A stretch of DNA of 64,000 bases from Jaapia argillacea MUCL 33604 (Eukaryota; Basidiomycota; Agaricomycetes; Jaapiales; Jaapiaceae), in NCBI GenBank assembly GCA_000697665.1, contig KL197711.1, forward strand, positions 611,142 through 675,141, in the 5' to 3' direction. Shown here in pieces: positions 25,801 to 38,100 of the stretch. The translations under genes were made by a program, and so were the position numbers. Position 1 is the first letter of the stretch. Every line of letters begins with the position of its first letter. The notes beneath the pieces were generated by a model that saw only the letters and a program-made list of their open reading frames with translations, searched no databases and was not told where the DNA came from.

Positions 25801-27340
25801 CCAATGTATTTCGTCAACTTGCGAATCATGTTAGGGTGAAGTGACGGACGGTTGCAATCGGCTGATAAGGGTGAAAAGAACTCCGGCGAAAGATCGTGTA
25901 TGCTAGCATCGGGTGGGAGGGAGTCCTCGGCCTCAAAGATGTCTTCCAGGAGGGCAGTAAGCTTCTCCAGCGGAACTAACAAGATGAAAGTTATTATCAG
26001 AGGAAGTCGAGGGCAATATGGATACTTTACCTCGTTCGTCTCTATCGCCAGTTTTTCGGGAAGATGACCTCACGCTGCCACATATACTCGTTGTGCTCGC
26101 CCTCCTTGGAGACTCGCCTTCAGAAGTAAACCCGCCTAAATCGTCATCGTCATCGAGTTTCATCTTAACGGGATGCCTAGCCGTGGGGGTGGATAGCTGT
26201 GTTGGGAAAAGTTTATAAGACGACTTCGAAAACGACTTCGGAGTGACGATTTCGACATATGGGATCAACTTTCGTTTCGTAGCTGTGGTAGTAGATGCCT
26301 TGGTAGGGGTCGCCACGGTGGATGGAGTGAGTGGTGGTGGTGAAGATATTGAAGGCGTGTCAGGAGCTTGCATTCGTTTGATAGATGGAGACAACAGAGG
26401 CTCGGCAGATTTACGTTTCCGTGGAGTGACAGTAATTGAAGACGGAGATAGAAACTGTGACGGGCCCAAGGCGAGTGGATCTGGACTTTCTTGCGCCTGG
26501 GAGGGCTGGGGATTGTTATAACGATTAGGCGTTGAGACATAAGGGTTAGGTTGAGCCTGTGCCGATTGCATGCGCTGAGACGTTTGGGCCAAGAATCCAT
26601 TGAAGAACTGGTCAGAGTCCTCGGCTCGATAAACTGGTCGACTTGGAGGAGGTTTGGGTTCACCCAGAGCGAATGCAAGGGACGATGATGACGATGATAT
26701 ACCGGGTGGGGGAGGCGTAGGATATGAGGCCGAGGGGGCAGTATGTTGAAAAATGGACTGAGCGAACGCATTCGTCTGATAGCCCGAACCTTGAGCCGGT
26801 GAATGGATCCAGTTAGTTGATGGATATTGGGTGTGTGCGCTGTGTATTGTTCAGAGCCATGTCAAAGCTGTAACGGTTTGATCGACAAATTACGAACGAA
26901 GTTGATTGCTCTCCTAAGAACCGCAAAGCGTCATTTCTCGTATCCCTCCAATATCCTCCATCGTTCACGGGTGGTTGAGGTAGAGCAAGATGATTGAGCT
27001 CATTCGCGTATTCGGGATATGGCGGGCAAGTCCCTGGAGGACATGAGGAGCCATGCGTGGTGTATTGGTGAGGATCAATGTACGATGGAGGGTTGGCAGT
27101 AATCGTCAAACTGCTGAGATGACGTGCAACTAGGAGCTGTTAGTATTTGCGCATATATGGTTTCCATGCATTCGCCAACTAACCGTGCGTGGAGGGTGTG
27201 GCGGAGACAAACGGGTATATCGCCAACAATTTGTGTGCGTCCTGAACGGAATCCGCTGCAACTCGGCTCACAGGAATGTCGGGGGACAGTCGCGGCTGCC
27301 GGTCGCCATTCCAGTGGGGATACCAGTTTCCTGTGTTCAT
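19841..27340 (-). CDS. SCC2: Cohesin loader Scc2/Mis4/NIPBL homologue
   Basis: This is a very large HEAT-repeat protein that loads cohesin on chromosomes with Scc4. The start at 27340 opens [20 protein letters not shown] and is spliced twice before [21 protein letters not shown] disordered Ser/Pro/Gln N-terminus follows (about 27100-26000), then [20 protein letters not shown] and the central HEAT array. Diagnostic Mis4/Scc2 blocks include [74 protein letters not shown] and [20 protein letters not shown]. The C-terminal tail is [19 protein letters not shown]. The gene needs more than twenty short introns. At 7.5 kb it is the longest gene in the window. Individual exon edges are not all resolved. 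Confidence 0.9.
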
Positions 27341-27643
27341 CTCAGCTCATACACAAGTCGACGGTTGTCATACAAGAGACGAAGGGACAAGTGGTCTCCG
27401 CAGAGGTTAATGAGGACGTGAGGCTAAGCACTGAACGCGTTTGGACACCTTCCGGCCCATGATAGTCACAGGAAATGTCACATGTCACAGCGGTGGCGAA
27501 GTCAACACGTTTCCAAACATTTCGTACGATACACAGTACCATGTTGCCGGGGAATCATTCCCACAGAACGAGTCACAGGTGTACTACGGGCAAGCTATGC
27601 TACAGGGAGAATATTTGCAGCATGGGGTAAAGGACTGTGGGCA
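27341..27643. other. SCC2 promoter / helicase 3' region
   Basis: About 300 bp lie between the SCC2 start and the helicase stop, both minus strand. Open frames on the plus strand here are antisense or chance. No gene is supported. Confidence 0.5.
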
Positions 27644-30588
27644 TCACGAGATACCTCGTCGATTGAAAATGGGCAGAGCTGCAAACAACGCCTTCGGTAC
27701 GGCGGAGACTCCGCGAGCAAAGATTTGCGTTGTGAAGACCTAGATTGTTGGCAACGCAAGTCAATCACACACTGTCATTGATGCGAGCTATGAGGCCACT
27801 GACTAATTCATCATAGATGATGGCGTCTGCTTTCCTGTCGCCCAACGCTGAGCCCGGATGGATCTTGACCAACTAGCGGAGAGGGGTCAACATTGTTCTA
27901 AGAGGCCCTACATGGAGAACTCACCGACCGGCCAGTGGTCTGCATATATGAACCATCCGGTTGTTTCAAAGCTGAGTTGTGAACTAAACCACGACACAAG
28001 CTCTTGAGGACGGCGACTTCATTCTCTCCGCATGATGCCTTCCAGTCAAGCCCAATCCTTTCACAAGCCACCCGCAACTGGTCCCTAATTTTCGTCGCCT
28101 CCATCAAAGTCCGCTCATTCAAATAATGCTTTCGACACCAATCTCTCCGGGCGCCCTTGCTCTCCACTGAAGCAATCTCCTGGTAAGCACGCATAGCATT
28201 CAATATGGTCATATGGTCGCCCGAAGAATGACGGAATTTGCGACGAGCTTCAAGCGCATTGTCTCGGTCGTCGGAGACATCGAAGAATAGCTTGGAGGTG
28301 CAGGAGAGGACTGAGACGATATCCAGGATCTCAAGTGTGCATCCATGCTCCTTCGATGTAAGCACGACACAGGCCAACGGTGGTTCCAGAGGGAAGGATG
28401 CCATATGACGACCAATTGAGGTGAGAGACTTCTTCGTGTCCAGAGCTCCGAGAAGAAAGAGGATTTTCAATGCAAATTGTACTGGTTTTGAGAGCGGTCA
28501 GCGGTCAAATCAAGAAAGACCAGAAGATCGGCATCTTACCAGCGTCCGCGTCGGGTTTATCCATGAAGTCTAATTCCTCCAGGTCTTCCCCCAAGCACTT
28601 GAGCTGTAGGAACGCTGATGTGAGGCTACACCGTCGTATCTCAGGGTCGGAAGTCGCCGACATGGCCTGGAAAGCGTCCTCTGTATATAAGCGAAAACAA
28701 TATCCTTTGCCCTTCGTACAACTCAGTACCATGTCCCCCTCTGCAGGTTCAAAGACATACCTCTCGACCAGCTCGACCCGCGCGCTGCATGGCGGACGAC
28801 TTTGTAATATCCCCAGTCAAGAGTGTATCAAACCCTGAAGAAGATTTGTGAGATGCAGTGCGGGCCGAGAAAGGTGTAGACGAACCGCTTCCAACGTCGC
28901 GAGCCACAAAACGCTTCTCTTTCGATTTACCAGTATCAATCACATACTTTATCCCAGGTATCGTTATAGACGTTTCCGCAATGTTAGTAGCCAATATGCA
29001 TTTGCGGGTATTTGCGGGAGTAGGATTGAATATTCGAGATTGTTGACCAGGAGGGAGAGCGGCGAACATCTGACAAGTCAGCACCTGGGGCGCGCGGTCA
29101 GACGATGACGCCGAGTCAAAGGGCGACAAAATGTGAATCAACTCACGGCCATATGTTCGGCTGGTAATCGAGCAGCATAAACTTGTATTGACTTGTCCAG
29201 ACTTTCAATGTCCTCTTGGCCTAAGGGCATTCACGCTTAATACTTCATATATGACACGGCGAAAAGATACTCACCCGGTAGGAAAATCAAAACATCACCA
29301 GGGGGCTGGTCTACGTGAATTTGGAAGAACGTCCGCGTAGCCGCATCCACGTAGTCCGACTGCCCCGACGCCGTATGGAATATCTGTACAGGGTGCTGTC
29401 GCCCCTTGACATACAATATCTTTGCGCTGAGAACCCTTCAGTATCCTGGATATCACAGTCCCAAAGAAGCCCGACGTACCCGTCATAAAATTTACTAAAT
29501 TTCTCAGCATCCAAGGTGGCGCTCATAATCACCACCTTCAAGGGATTCGCCTTCAAGGCACTGGCCCTTCCCTTCCCTTTCCTATCAACGTGAACTGGGG
29601 CATTCCTCGCCTTCAAAATTGTCTTCAACTTTGAAATCAATAAATCTGTCCGCAAAGTCCGTTCGTGTGCCTCGTCCACAATAATGACACTGTATCTTGA
29701 CAACAGACGATCCGAGAGCAGCTCTCGGATAAGCATACCATCGGTAACATACTTGATCTTGGTGTCTGCGCTGGAGACCTCGTCGAATCGAACAGAATAT
29801 CCGACCAAGTCTCCTAATGATGTATTTTGCTCCAGAGCGACTCGGCCAGCGAGCGACGTCGCTGCGACTCTGCGGGGTTGGGTGACGGCAATCATTCCAC
29901 TTCCCGACACGCCAGATTCGAGGAGATATTGCGGAATCTCTGGCTCAGCAGGACGCATGAAGACGGCTGACAGTAAAGAGGGACGTAAGGCACTCACGAG
30001 TCGTCTTCCCGGAACCTGTTTCTCCAAGAAGGACAGTGACATCGTTATCCCGTATCTCCTGGATGATAGCGTCCTTGCCTAGAAAATGTTTTTGAGACCA
30101 GAATACGAAGGGGAAATTTCCATGAACTCACCTTTCGCGATGGGAAGTTGCTTCCGTTGCTCTTGTAAGTTTGCTTGTTTGACATTCATATGAACACCAT
30201 TGGCTGTAGGCCCACTAGCCTTCTTGTGCTTTTTGTTCCGTCCATTTAAATGCCCATTCGTATGATGTGACCCGTTCACTCCATTGGCCATGACCCCCTT
30301 CTGTTGACCCCCCTTCCTCTCATCCTCGTCCTCAGATACATCCATCCATACCATCTTTCTCTTCGTCCCCTTCACGTCTCCATTTTGCTGAGAAGCCCCA
30401 CCATTCACCATCTTTCCAACCCCATTAACATGTCCATTGACATGACCTCGTTTCTCATGTTTAGGCGACGAGCTGGTAGATTGCAGCTGGGAACCGGGTT
30501 TCGCCGAAGAACCTGCCTTTCGATTATGTTGGGCGAGGGAGGAGGTACTTTGAGCGTTGTCTACGTTTCCAGAATGTATGGCAGGCAT
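27644..30588 (-). CDS. DEAH-box RNA helicase, DHX33/Dhr2-like
   Basis: This is an ATP-dependent RNA helicase, probably in ribosome biogenesis or splicing. The start MPAIHSGNVDN at 30588 is followed by a disordered Asn/Gly/Lys-rich N-terminus of about 150 residues. The motifs in order are: I GETGSGKTT; Ia VTQPRRVAATSLA; II VIIVDEAHERTLRTD; III VIMSATLDAEKF; IV region LIFLPGQEDIE; V CILATNIAETSITIPGIKYV; VI MQRAGRAGREG. Then come the winged-helix/HA2 blocks (LEPPLACVVLTSKEHGC, DHMTILNAMRAYQEI) and the OB-fold tail LVKIHPGSALGDRKADAI and FARGVSAVPKALFAAL. Two low-complexity insertions lie between motifs II and III (HVDRKGKGRASALK) and between V and VI (about 35 Ser/Thr-rich residues). The last junction restores DELVFTTQIFARG. 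The exact orthologue (Dhr2 or DHX33) is inferred. Confidence 0.87.
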
Positions 30589-30836
30589 GAGGTTGACAGG
30601 AAAAACAAGGGAATGGCATGTAGGGATGAAAATGTGCGACTGAGAGAAACCCGACAAGTATCTATCGGCATTAGCCGACGGACTTGGTCAAAATTTTGCA
30701 TGTTCAAGCCTTCGAGGCAGTAAAGCGCTCTTGTACGCACCCAGGACAAAGCAAGAATTCGCTCTGACACCTGCCAACGACATGCGTCTATTGCGCCCAC
30801 TGAACCCGATACACTGACACCAAATGAACTCCTCTC

Positions 30837-31187
30837 ATGTCTGACCTTTTGCTGCTCGATGCCTTTGCGACTTCTCTGCCTTCAAGTCCCTACTCTTCAA
30901 TTTCCTCAAGCAAGTTCAACAAACAAAGGCTCTTCACGGTTTCACCTCCTTCCCAACTTCCCCCTTACATGTACAGTCAATACAGTAATGACTTTCAAGC
31001 GAAACCAAGGAAAGGAATTCTGGCTTCGCCTTCCCCTCCATCGTCCGAAATCATCCCCAATCCAGCAAGCTCGGAACCCTGCTCTCGCAGCCTTCCCTTT
31101 CCCCGCTCCCGTGACTCCAATCCTGACTTGTCGACTCCGCCCCCTCTAGTCATATCATCATACGAAAGACCTTCCCTTGTCCCATGA
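30837..31187 (+). CDS. Hypothetical 116-residue Ser/Pro-rich protein
   Basis: A single open frame begins MSDLLLLDAFATSLPSSPYS and ends in PPPLVISSYERPSLVP. It is Ser/Pro-rich (KPRKGILASPSPPSSEI in the middle), predicted disordered, and has no recognised domain. It is divergent from the helicase, with about 250 bp between starts. A second overlapping frame (30859-31149) is equally long, so coding status is uncertain. Confidence 0.3.
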   Translation: MSDLLLLDAFATSLPSSPYSSISSSKFNKQRLFTVSPPSQLPPYMYSQYSNDFQAKPRKGILASPSPPSSEIIPNPASSEPCSRSLPFPRSRDSNPDLSTPPPLVISSYERPSLVP

Positions 31188-31247
31188 CCTCCTAAATGCG
31201 GTACTGGACCAATTCACTGTTCGGAACCTGGAGTTCATGGTGTTCGC

Positions 31248-31571
31248 CTACTCCACTAGGATCGTCTCGGACGACCTGGAAGGCCTCAGACCCATAATCT
31301 GCTCCACTTGAATCCTTTGCGCTCGTGAAGACCCACGAAGGTTTGTGGGCAGCTCGAGAAGTACGGCCTCTATTCTCGTTTGCACACTCGGATTGCTTTC
31401 GGGCCAAGGAATCAATTTATTTGCAAAAACCTGTCCGATGCATTCTTCGAACGATTCCTCATTGGGCGATGCTTCCGACTTCTCCCAACCGGCATTCATC
31501 GCATCCTTGATTTCCCGTTCTCTGTCCTCTATACCGTAAGGCAAGGTACGGGTGTACATAGTACTGTACAT
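31248..31571 (-). CDS. Hypothetical 107-residue acidic protein
   Basis: An unspliced frame opens MYSTMYTRTLPYGIEDRERE and continues with amphipathic, protein-like sequence (ESFEECIGQVFANKLIPWPE, RIEAVLLELPTNLRG, RAQRIQVEQIMGLRPSRSSE). No family is recognised. It could be the last exon of a longer minus-strand gene reaching to about 31840, where another frame (31583-31840) is open. It is convergent with 30837-31187. Confidence 0.35.
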   Translation of the reverse strand: MYSTMYTRTLPYGIEDREREIKDAMNAGWEKSEASPNEESFEECIGQVFANKLIPWPESNPSVQTRIEAVLLELPTNLRGSSRAQRIQVEQIMGLRPSRSSETILVE

Positions 31572-31858
31572 ACCGTGTATAGCTACCTATCTCCACTTTT
31601 CCGGTGGAAGCAATAAATATCTTCCTCTGAGTTTCGCATCTGTAGGGATATGCCTTCCTCGTACGCGAAATGACGTGATCGAACTACAAAATGTCGAGTC
31701 CTGGCTTCCGTCGTAGCCTTTCTATCAACAAGGCACTCGACAAATGCGCGGATGGAAGACGGCTTCCAGGATGACATGGAGATACAAATACCTAACTGAA
31801 CAAGGACTCCCCTCCCCCTCCTCACATATAGTCGACACACTCAGTTTCGTCATCACTT

Positions 31859-32762
31859 ATGGCCTGCCAACCTCGGATAGACACCCCTGAAAATGGCGAA
31901 CTTAGTTTTCCGAATACACCAGAAGCCGGCGTCTCTGCCTTATCGCTTTCAGAACGCGCCAGCACCAGCACGAGTTCCACACCTCTCATCTCCCATCCCA
32001 ACAAACCTTCGATTCCACGGTACTTACTACCACGACAAACGATGGGGGATGAAAAAGCATCCGCCACTCACAAACCCGTCGAGAACCTCGCTAGAGATTC
32101 GCCTCCCGCACCTCCACCCACGCCCACTCATGATGGTCAGGATAGTCATAACGACTGCACACGGCGAAATCAACCACCCCGCTTCGACATCCCTTCATCT
32201 GTCCCAACACCAAAGAAGAGATACAACAAGGAAGGGTGGGGGAAATGGTTAGAATCAAAGTTGGAGTTGAGTGTGGTGTTGGATAATCGTGGGAGTGTAG
32301 CGAGGGATCACCTGGCTAGTGAACGGACGTTCTTGGCGTATGTGAGGACTAGTTTGGCTATCGCTTCTATGGGTGTCGGTGCGTGTTTCTTCGTATGATC
32401 CTCTCACTTTACCCTGGGATGTGTCGATGAATCGACTATTGTCTGCATAGCTATTGTCCAATTGTTCACTTTGTCTGCGGCCAAGTCAACGAATATTCGG
32501 ATGTATGCCCACCCGATAGGCGCGACGGCCGTCTTCTTAGGCCTGCTCACTCTAGCGGCAGGTCAGTCTCCAGCAAATTCCTTCTGGTATTTACTATTGA
32601 TCTCCTTGGGTTTTCATAGGCGTCACAAGATATTTCTCAGTCCAATCATCACTCACGAAAGGAACTTTCCCCGTGGCCAGATTCTTTATGATCTCGATGG
32701 CAGTTGTGCTCGCAACCTTGATATGCATCGTGTTTGGGATCCTTGTGGCTGTTCGACCCTAG
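31859..32762 (+). CDS. DUF202 membrane protein
   Basis: This is a small integral membrane protein with a DUF202 domain, a family of three transmembrane helices found alone and in yeast VTC proteins. Exons are 31859-32378, 32451-32561 and 32620-32762. About 130 disordered Ser/Thr/Pro-rich residues precede the domain. The domain begins ARDHLASERTFLAYVRTSLA, followed by IASMGVAIVQLFTLSA (TM1), HPIGATAVFLGLLTLAAGVT (TM2) and MISMAVVLATLICIVFGILV (TM3). The stop immediately follows TM3. All splice junctions keep helices intact. Its role is unknown; a vacuolar or plasma-membrane location is inferred only from family. Confidence 0.85.
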
Positions 32763-33084
32763 CACTACACTCGCAGTTCAGGGGGAGGAGATTGCACTCC
32801 ACGACGGGACACCAGTCGGAGTGAGGACGCGGACCAATATTCCTGGGGGGCTTTTCGGTAGGTTTTTATACCTTTCAGCGGTAGTGGATTATCGGAGAGT
32901 TCAGATTCAATATTGGGATGATCTGGGGCCATGATGTCGATGACCTTTACCATGTTACGTGACGCTCATGATGGCCATTTGTACATACAACAACGGAATA
33001 TATGCTACATCATTAGACTGTGAGGAGTGTACACATTATGTTCGTTTCTACGCGGGCTTGAGGTGAGATAACACATCAACTTCG

Positions 33085-33504
33085 TCATATGGGCGTGGCA
33101 GTCGCAACGTCTTCGCGTCTGGTCTCTGATGAATGCGAAGAGATAGAACCAATCTGGATAGTGACGAGGGATAATAATTAGAACGGCAATGAGACAGACG
33201 CAATCCATTACATACCGATCTCCTTCCTTCATCCTCCCTTCTTGGTTCTGCCAGAGACCGACCCGTAGGCGCAAACTCCGCTTCAGAAGCAATCTCCCGA
33301 TTCTAATTATCAGTCGACGCTAGACTTGCGGGTATGAAGTCAACTCACGGATCTCCTTCGTGACTCTACAGATGCTCTGCGCGATGGAGGAAGCTCGGTC
33401 AAAGGCACGGCCCTATTTTCCAGCTCTGGTGGTGGTGCGATGGGGGTGTTGAACAACAGAACGATGGTATCCACGATAGAATTGAGATAAGCTTGAGTGG
33501 CCAT
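33085..33504 (-). CDS. Small hypothetical protein, three exons
   Basis: The start codon at 33502-33504 opens MATQAYLNSIVDTIVLLFNT, a short amphipathic or hydrophobic helix. It is followed by PPPELENRAVPLTELPPSRR and a Ser/Arg-rich tail. Three exons join in phase with clean GT-AG junctions (donor GTGAGT, then GTATGT) and end REDVATATPI, giving roughly 100 residues. No domain is recognised. The consistent phase across two introns is the main support. The preceding gap 32763-33084 holds no gene. Confidence 0.5.
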
Positions 33505-33845
33505 GATGATGATGGGTAAAATGGAAAAGGGGTTTTGTTCACGATAAATGTATGGAGAGAGGGGGCATGGTGCAACTGCAAGCTTATGAGTAAAGGAAAA
33601 CAAAGGCTGAATCGACCGACCCTGGAGTGACGTCAAGCGCCCGACATCCGGTGGCTGTGCAGCTTCTTTTCATTCGGCGATCGTCCGAAACCACCACGGC
33701 CCGCTACTGGGTCTCATGTCCATGTTATCGTTATCGTTATTCTAGTGCCAGCCTGACACGGACACCCGTACAAAATATATACTACCAACTCTCGCAAGAT
33801 GAGAACTTCGATTACCAGGTCTTTGTCCCTGTTCTCATCCGAGCT

Positions 33846-34907
33846 ATGGCCAACACCACATCGACGAAAGTCGCGATCATAACCGGAGCTTCGTCTGGTT
33901 TGTGATCTCCGAGTTCTGTTTCACTGGTCCTAACCTTACATCGTGTCGGGTTATCTTCATCCTCTAGGTATCGGAAGGGCTGCGGCGATAGCCTTATCCG
34001 CCGTTGGATGGTCCCTGGGCCTTTCTGGTCGACGGGAGGAGCAACTCAAAGAGACAGCCGAGCTTTGTAATCTCAAAGACAAGACCCTTGTTGTCCCTGG
34101 CGACGTGACTGATGAGGAGTATGTGATTCGGTTGTTCAAGGAAACTGTCGAGAAGTTTGGTCAGTTCCTTGTTCTACGATGCTGGATCCACCGTGCTCAA
34201 CGCACCATCCTATTTCATAGGGCGAATTGACCTGGTCTTTAATGCAAGATCCCATCCATGCGTCATGTTACATTGTTGATCTCACACAGAGCCACATACA
34301 GAACGCAGGCACAAACGCCCCTGCGGTCCCTCTCGAACAATTGACGCTCTCCCAATTCCAAAACGTAGTCAACGTCAATCTAACTGGTTCCTTCCTTGTC
34401 ACCAGAGAAGCCTTTAAATACTTTAAAGCACAAGATCCACAAGGAGGCAGGATCATCAACAACGGATCCATATCTGCCCACACGCCTCGACCCAATAGCT
34501 CACCCTACACAAGCTCCAAACATGCAATCACTGGTTTGACGAAATGTACGGCTCTGGATGGGCGAGCGTTCAATATCTCATGCACTCAAATCGACATCGG
34601 TGAGTTTCCAATTCTCTGTGAATTTCCTGCTCAACTGACCGGAATTTGGTTAGGTAATGCTTACACCGATATGGCAGCCCGCCTCTCCGTCGGAGCCCTT
34701 CAGGCGAATGGGAGTGTCGTCCCAGAAGCTATGATGGACCCCAAACATGTTGCAGACGCTATTGTCCACATCGCCTCACTTCCTAACGAAGTTCAAGTAC
34801 TCAACTTTACCATCATGCGAGTCCCAATCTTCCTCCTGTTAAGCAGACGCTGACTGTCAGGGCACCTTCATAGGTCAACCAAAATGCCATTTGTGGGAAG
34901 AGGTTGA
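33846..34907 (+). CDS. Short-chain dehydrogenase/reductase (SDR), classical type
   Basis: This is an NAD(P)-dependent oxidoreductase. Inferred exons are 33846-33897, 33968-34159, 34221-34243 (23 nt), 34302-34599, 34654-34816 and 34874-34907. The cofactor motif TGASSGIGRAAA is assembled across intron 1. GDVTDEE follows, then DLVFNNAGTN across the microexon. The catalytic residues are visible: Ser in [10 protein letters not shown], and Tyr and Lys in SPYTSSKHA. The C-terminus is [12 protein letters not shown]. The introns after 34243 and 34816 appear to use GC donors (AAT|GCAAGA and AT|GCGAGT). With GT donors the NNAG strand or the C-terminus would be disrupted. The substrate is unknown. Confidence 0.88.
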
Positions 34908-35115
34908 TCGGGTATTCTGTAGGTGATCAAGCTACGGGAGGTCGTGTATTACAATCGAGAGGGGTGATATACTAGGCTTACAAGGAGGTCTGAAAATACA
35001 ATGGAATCAGGAGGCTTTACAAAATCCCTGCCCGGATACGAAAGCGATAGCAAGGGCAACAAGATCAATGAACACAACTAGAAATACAGCAATAACCTGA
35101 TGGCAACTCCGATCC

Positions 35116-38100
35116 TTAAGGCGACTTGCGTGACCGATCAGCAAGCCAACCACCAGCTTCCCACTTGCCTGGCTTATACGCATCACTCGCCCTCTGTTTC
35201 GAATCCGTTACACCCTTGATAATCAATCTCATACGTTTAAAGTCCACAGGTTTCAATATCCATCCGTCAAATCCAGTGGCCATCATTTCATGTCGCTGCG
35301 CTTCGACGAGAGACGCCGACACGGCGAATATGGGTATACGGCCATTGTGTCGATCGGAGATGGAGCTCTCAGATGAGGATGAGGATTTGGAGATCTTAGA
35401 CGAGGACTTGGACATCGTGGATGAGAATTTGGAGGAGCCTGGTGTTGGAGACTGGGACGACCTTTCCAGCTCGCGGATTCGCTTCGTCGCCTCCCAACCG
35501 TTCAGGATGGGCATTCTGCAGTACAATCTGAGTTACAGGGAAAAGGTATGATGAAAAAGAGCATACTGCAAATCCATAAGCACGCAATCGAAGGCGGGGT
35601 CCGCCTGGATGGTCTCAACACATTCTTGCCCATTTCTCGTAGATAGGACATCATGCCCATCCAAAGTTAGACGTTTCACGAGGATCATGCGATTGATATC
35701 TTCATCCTAGACAGGAGCGTCAGTGGGTGAAGATAACGAACGACGGTATGATCAACAAACTTCAACAATCAGAACCCGCAGTTTGGATAGCGGATCTTTT
35801 TCGCCACCTGTGTTGATTCTTGGCAGTTTGGAAGGCTCAGTAGATTTCTGGGATTCCCTGAATCGTTTCACCAGGGCTTCAGCCTCGGTCGGCTCCAGCT
35901 TCTCAGGGTTGGACGGAAAACCCACAGGGGGTGAGTTTGTCGCATCTTGCTGACGAAGCACAATGGGAAAATGGGGCGACCCACTGGGCAGAGGTGCATT
36001 ATCGCTAGGTGGCGAAGTCGGCGCATTTTGATCACCAGCTGTCGATGCCTCTGGGGTGGGTGGCTTCGATCGGGCACCTCCCATGTGATTGGAGGAGAGT
36101 GCTTCTACCAAGCTCTCGATCTCGCTACCGCCAGGGGACCCACAGCTGTTTGGATGCGATCTGCCATGAAGGGACCGGAGGGACACGGAATTCGATCGTG
36201 ATGATCCAGAAGTACCTTCAATGTACAAGGAGAAAGGGATCAAGAAGGAGAAACGGCTGCCTTCGCCTAGTTTGGAGTCAACGCGGAGCTGACCGCCTAG
36301 TTGTTCGACGATCCTGGCCACGACGGCTAGTCCCAAACCTAAAGCACATGGATGAGAGTGAGAAGGAGAAAGCCCAGCGACGGACGCACCAAGACCTTCT
36401 TGAGAACTCTTTGGCGCAGTAGTTTCAACTTGCTCGAACTCCCGGAAAATGCTCTCCAACTTTGTGCTGGGTATCCCGCAACCAGTATCCGCGACATAAA
36501 TCTCGACGGCAATCGAGTTCGGATCACGTAGACCGTCTGGCTCCTCGAAGGCGCGACACTTTATGGTAACAGATCCCTCAGCCGTGAATTTGACTTGACG
36601 GCGAGTGTAAGCGAAAATTTAGGGAAAAGGGAGGAGAAATGACTGACGAGCGTTTGCTGTGAGGTTTGCAACGGCAGTCTTGATCTTCTTTGCATCGCCA
36701 ATGACTGTAGCTTGGTTTGGAGACAGATCCACCTCCACGTTGAACCGAATGTTCCGTCGAGCAGCTTCATTTCGATATAAATGAACGGCATCTTCAATGG
36801 CCACACGGAGATCAAAGGGTTCATTGAATGATGTTTCATTTCCACTTTCGAGTCGAGTAAGATCCTATGGCAAGTGCGTCAGTTGGGGATCGGCGAACGA
36901 TGCGTGACGTACAAGCAAATCGTTGATAGTGAACAGTAAGCTCTGCAAATCACTTGTAAGCCACGGTTTGCCGTTTCAGAGGATGACAATACCTTTGACG
37001 CAGCATGCGAGCGGACCAAATTGTCACGAGTCTCAAAGTCCAAAGGGCCATTCAGCGCCATCTCGAGGTAACTACAAGCATAATAAGTAATTGTACCCTA
37101 CCCAGTGTAATGACTTGGGGACTTACTTGATGATATGGTTCAAGGGCGTTCGTACTGAAGAACACAAGTGAGGGGACGAAAAAAGAGATAAAGACGCGAA
37201 GGACCTTCATGGCTCGCGTTCGATAGGAGGATTTCGGTGAGTTTGTTTGTCTGCAACGCGTTCTCTTTCTGCCTCCAGACTTCGATAAACTGTCAGACGG
37301 CATATGAATGGTGGGAAATGAACAATTTGAAGAAGGCCCGAACCTTTCCGTAGACAAGGGCCAACACCCCTGCTGTCTCAAGCTGCTCATCCGTCCAAGA
37401 GCGACACCTCCCGGCTACAACCTCTGTCCAAGCCTTGAAAGAGGTGCGAGGCTCCAACAAAGCCCGTGCTTCTGCCCCTGCTTTGAATGGCTTGCCAGCC
37501 CATTTGACTTTCCGAGGTTGACCTTTCCTCAGGAAAGCAATGAAGTCCCTCCCTCCACCAGACAGAGGCACATAAAGAAGACCAGCAATAACTTCCAGAC
37601 CCATAGAAAGTTGAAGGTCTGGATAGTCTTTCGTGACGATGTGAGATACCTGCATTGTCCTGCACGCTTGGTGAGCGGGATATAGAGCGTAACGGACACT
37701 TGAGGCTCACGTGAACTGCTTGAGACGTAAATATTCAGCCATTATGAGGATTTCTTGGCTATGCTGGTTTGGTCCGAGGATCTTGGCTCCCTCACCGATA
37801 ACAAGCATGCCGAAATCTGCGTCGAATAGTCCAAGAAGGTCATCCGCATTCGAGACAATGTACCCGCTCGGATGTTGCTCAGACGACATAGTATTAATCT
37901 GAGTCAAATGCATCAGCGTAGGACAGGTGACCCAAAGGATTCGACGCACTAATTTACGGGTATGCAATCGCTGGGCGTAGCTGAGACGTTCGATATTTCG
38001 AGAGATAGATTGACTCAAAAGTCGAAGCATTTGTCGAACCGGGAATGATACTCGCATTCCGCGGTTTCCGTAAGAGTGGCAGGCGACAAGGCCCCATAAA

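Noticed and set aside
13000-30600. A functional gene cluster joining Dug2, RPAP3, Sec14-like, Scc2 and the DEAH helicase
   Set aside because: These are unrelated housekeeping functions with their own promoters and mixed strands. Adjacency looks incidental.
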